Part shown: positions 6,813 through 8,567 of the stretch, piece after piece
Layout of the letters: each line of letters begins with the position of its first letter
How positions within the stretch are numbered: the first letter of the stretch is position 1
NCBI GenBank assembly: GCA_964426915.1
Contig: CAYRTD010000165.1
Location: 1 to 8,567 of the forward strand
DNA: 8,567 nucleotides
Direction of reading: 5' to 3'
DNA from: CAYRTD01 sp964426915
GTDB taxonomy: Bacteria; Bacteroidota; Bacteroidia; Bacteroidales; GCA-2748055
Translations under genes and position numbers: made by a program
The notes under the pieces: model-generated
Told to the model about the DNA's origin: nothing
What the model saw: the letters and a program-made list of their open reading frames with translations, nothing else
Databases searched by the model: none

Positions 6813-6826
6813 TTTTGAATTCAAAA
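6813..6826. repeat. 14-bp perfect palindrome next to the tRNA
   Basis: TTTTGAATTCAAAA is a perfect palindrome that begins three bases after the last base of the tRNA gene. It could belong to the attachment-site junction or simply be AT-rich sequence; its position is the only reason to note it. Confidence 0.6.
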
Positions 6827-6841
6827 GGAATCAAAAAAATC

Positions 6842-6877
6842 AAAAGCACTTAAAAATCAACGTTTTAGGTGCTTTTT
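6842..6877 (+). terminator. Terminator-like hairpin after the tRNA
   Basis: AAAAGCACTTAAAA pairs with TTTTAGGTGCTTTT over 14 bp with one G-T wobble and a 7-nt loop, followed by further T bases. It probably ends the tRNA transcript and insulates it from the integrase gene. Confidence 0.8.
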
Positions 6878-6931
6878 CTTTTTGCAGAAAAATCAAAAAA
6901 ACACAATAAAAGTCAATGTAAGCGAGACTTT

Positions 6932-7079
6932 ATCGAGAACAAGCTTTTCAGCCATAAAACTGTTCTCGGCAAATCGTGTAACTCTCTCTATTACAACATT
7001 TAAATTGATATGAATTGGCTCGATTTGGTATTGAAAACCACCCCAAAAATGAGTACTTTTAAGCAACAATCGAGAACAA
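6932..7079. promoter_or_regulatory. CGAGAACA repeats upstream of the integrase
   Basis: CGAGAACA occurs at 6934-6941 and 7071-7078, each inside the longer shared ATCGAGAACAA. Its exact complement TGTTCTCG is at 6961-6968, forming an 8-bp inverted repeat with the first copy across 19 bases. The set lies between the tRNA terminator and the integrase start. Arm-type integrase binding sites or operator sites for the integrase gene are the natural readings; neither is shown. The rest of 6878-7109 holds no gene, and I see no clear TAnnTTTG promoter. Confidence 0.5.
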
Positions 7080-7098
7080 ATTCTTCAGTAAACTTAAA

Positions 7099-7113
7099 AT
7101 GGAGAAAAAATGA
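7099..7113 (+). other. Four-codon leader ORF overlapping the integrase start, with GGAG site
   Basis: ATG GAG AAA AAA TGA ends in an ATGA overlap with the integrase start codon at 7110. The same bases supply GGAG (7101-7104), five bases ahead of that ATG, a good Shine-Dalgarno match in a region where other genes lack one. The RBS supports the 7110 start. The mini-ORF may be coincidental or may couple translation. Confidence 0.4.
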
Positions 7114-8339
7114 GATTGACGATTAACTTTTTAGTGAAAAAAGCCAGACAAAAATCCAATGGTGAAATTCCTGTTTATGTAAGAATTACCTTGAAGGCGA
7201 AGAGAATAGAACTTTCAACTGGCATATATTGCTTACCAGAAAGGTGGGATGAAGCTGGACAGCAAATAAGAGGAAGAACTGAAGAGGCCCGGATTCTGAA
7301 CAACAGGCTTGACAAGATTCAAAATGAAATTCAGGACCTTTATAACCAGCTTAAATCATCCGGCGATGACTTTGACGTAATCACTATTAAACGAAGGCTT
7401 TTAAACCAAGGAACTGATGTTGCTGAGGGTATTCTTAAAGTATTTGATTACTACCTTGACAACATGTATAAAAAGCTCAACAAGGGCTATTCAAATGAAA
7501 CCTATAAACATTACAAATCATCAAGGAAAAGATTAGCTGAATTTATTCAGAAGCATAGAAGAAAAAAAGATTTTCCGGTGAAATCGATAGATTATAAATT
7601 TCTGAATGCGTTTGACGTGTATTTAAAAAAAGAATACAGCATTCATCAAAATACTGCCTGGAATTACCACAAGCATCTGAGGCGAATTTGCAACATTGCC
7701 GTCTCGATGGAATTGATTGCAAAAAATCCATATACCAGATTTAAGGTTCCTTTGGAAGAAACGAATCGCGGTTTTCTAACAAACGATGAACTTTCAAGAA
7801 TTGAAAATAAAACGATAACCATTGAAAAGTTGGATACCGTCCGTGATATATTTGTATTAGCCTGTTATACCGGTCTTTCTTACTCCGATATTTCGAAATT
7901 AAGCACTGATCACCTAAGAAAAGGAATTAATAACAAGGATTGGATAATTATTGATAGATCAAAAACGAACAGCCGGTGCAGAATTCCTGTGCTCCCTGAG
8001 GCTAAGTCTATTTTAGAAAAATACAAGAATACTTCACAATATAAGATTAAAGGATTGTTGGTACCGGTTCTTACGAACCAAAAAATGAACAGTTATTTGA
8101 AGGAATTGGCAGATATTTGTGGCATCAATAAAAATCTGTCGATGCACATGGCCAGACATACTTTTGCCACAACCGTAACATTGAGTAACGGCGTACCCAT
8201 AGAAACAGTTTCAAAAATATTGGGTCATACCAATTTAAAAACGACACAGATCTATGCAAAAATTTTAGATCAAAAAATCTCAGATGATATAGAGCATCTT
8301 CAAGCAAGGCTTAAGTCCAAAAAGAAAATGAGATTATAA
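7110..8339 (+). CDS. Tyrosine recombinase / integrase of a Bacteroidota mobile element
   Basis: The 409-residue protein has three parts in order: an N-terminal arm-type DNA-binding domain (about 1-90, with ELSTGIYCLPERWD), a SAM-like core-binding domain (about 105-205) and the catalytic domain (about 215-400). The catalytic residues His346 and Arg349 (HMARH), His373 (GHTNLKTT) and the nucleophile Tyr382 (QIYAK) are present, and Lys in RSKTN is a candidate for the beta-hairpin lysine. The first conserved arginine is Ser257 in CYTGLSYSD; from memory IntDOT of CTnDOT also has Ser there. It should cut and join DNA at an attachment site, most likely the 3' end of the tRNA-Leu gene next door. The start at 7110 has GGAG five bases upstream. 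A radC-like gene converges on it with a 5-bp gap. Length and layout look intact. Confidence 0.93.
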   Translation: MRLTINFLVKKARQKSNGEIPVYVRITLKAKRIELSTGIYCLPERWDEAGQQIRGRTEEARILNNRLDKIQNEIQDLYNQLKSSGDDFDVITIKRRLLNQGTDVAEGILKVFDYYLDNMYKKLNKGYSNETYKHYKSSRKRLAEFIQKHRRKKDFPVKSIDYKFLNAFDVYLKKEYSIHQNTAWNYHKHLRRICNIAVSMELIAKNPYTRFKVPLEETNRGFLTNDELSRIENKTITIEKLDTVRDIFVLACYTGLSYSDISKLSTDHLRKGINNKDWIIIDRSKTNSRCRIPVLPEAKSILEKYKNTSQYKIKGLLVPVLTNQKMNSYLKELADICGINKNLSMHMARHTFATTVTLSNGVPIETVSKILGHTNLKTTQIYAKILDQKISDDIEHLQARLKSKKKMRL

Positions 8340-8344
8340 CATTC

Positions 8345-8567
8345 TCACATCAACCCTTCATCTGCCATTGACAAATAGGATTCACTGGTAAAAATGATAT
8401 GGTCGAGAACCGGCATGTCGAGGAGTTTGCCAATTTCAACAATTTTTCTGGTTAGTTTTTGATTTGCATCACTGGCTGCAAGGCTACCAGAGGGATGATT
8501 GTCTAAAAAGAAAAAGCCGCCCTTGACTTTTCCGGACGGCGATAAATAACTTTGACACGATTTAAGG
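8345..8567 (-). CDS. RadC-like JAB/MPN domain protein, C-terminal part, altered JAMM motif
   Basis: The last 73 codons of a minus-strand gene are visible; the 5' part lies outside the window. The end, LTRKIVEIGKLLDMPVLDHI followed by IFTSESYLSMADEGL, is typical of the RadC C-terminus. The usual JAMM signature is HNHPSG followed by SxxD; here it reads DNHPSGSLAASDAN, so the first His is Asp and the last Asp is Asn. Only one of three metal ligands is unchanged. The stretch before it (LKSCQSYLSPSGKVKGGFFF) does not match the normal RadC sequence. The gene may be decaying or catalytically inactive. RadC-like genes are common cargo of Bacteroidota mobile elements, which fits the adjacent integrase. 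RadC's role in DNA repair is disputed, so I assign no reaction. Confidence 0.8.
   Translation of the reverse strand, partial: LKSCQSYLSPSGKVKGGFFFLDNHPSGSLAASDANQKLTRKIVEIGKLLDMPVLDHIIFTSESYLSMADEGLM

Overview
The window looks like chromosomal DNA from a member of the Bacteroidota. The signs are an AT-rich background, a TAnnTTTG-type promoter element ahead of one gene and a close variant ahead of another, little use of Shine-Dalgarno sites, a DPP4-type S9 peptidase, a PKD lipoprotein, and a tyrosine recombinase with the arm-binding/SAM-like/catalytic layout common in Bacteroidota mobile elements. A marine or environmental Bacteroidales-like lineage is my guess; nothing in the window fixes the genus.

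Layout from left to right. Positions 1-80 are a degenerate 6/7-bp tandem repeat that probably continues beyond the window. Positions 231-4644 hold a three-gene minus-strand operon, transcribed from right to left: a PLP-dependent aromatic-amino-acid decarboxylase, then an SDR oxidoreductase overlapping it by 8 bp, then an exported dipeptidyl peptidase IV-like serine peptidase 33 bp further on. A TATATTTG promoter element lies just ahead of the decarboxylase. Positions 4645-5492 are a long non-coding stretch rich in structure: GC-rich hairpins and a 3-copy tandem repeat with an exact 81-bp period, possibly bounded by imperfect terminal inverted repeats. A PKD-domain lipoprotein (5493-6236, plus strand) follows and ends in a clear intrinsic terminator.

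Positions 6382-6428 form a perfect 22-bp inverted repeat with a 3-nt loop. Next comes a tRNA-Leu(CAG) gene at 6726-6809. Upstream of it are two identical 91-bp units, each starting with the first 15 nt of that same tRNA, so that the tRNA 5' end recurs three times at an exact 91-bp spacing behind a single candidate promoter. Downstream of the tRNA are a terminator hairpin, a set of CGAGAACA repeats, an integrase gene (7110-8339), and, convergent with it, the 3' end of a radC-like gene that runs off the window.

The right third therefore reads as the tRNA-proximal end of an integrated element (tRNA-Leu target, integrase, RadC-like cargo), and the left half as a resident peptide/amino-acid metabolism operon separated from it by repeat-laden intergenic DNA. 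The most unusual signals are the 91-bp tRNA-headed repeats, the 81-bp tandem repeat that is open in two frames, the nested palindrome, and a RadC end that lacks two of the three expected JAMM metal ligands.
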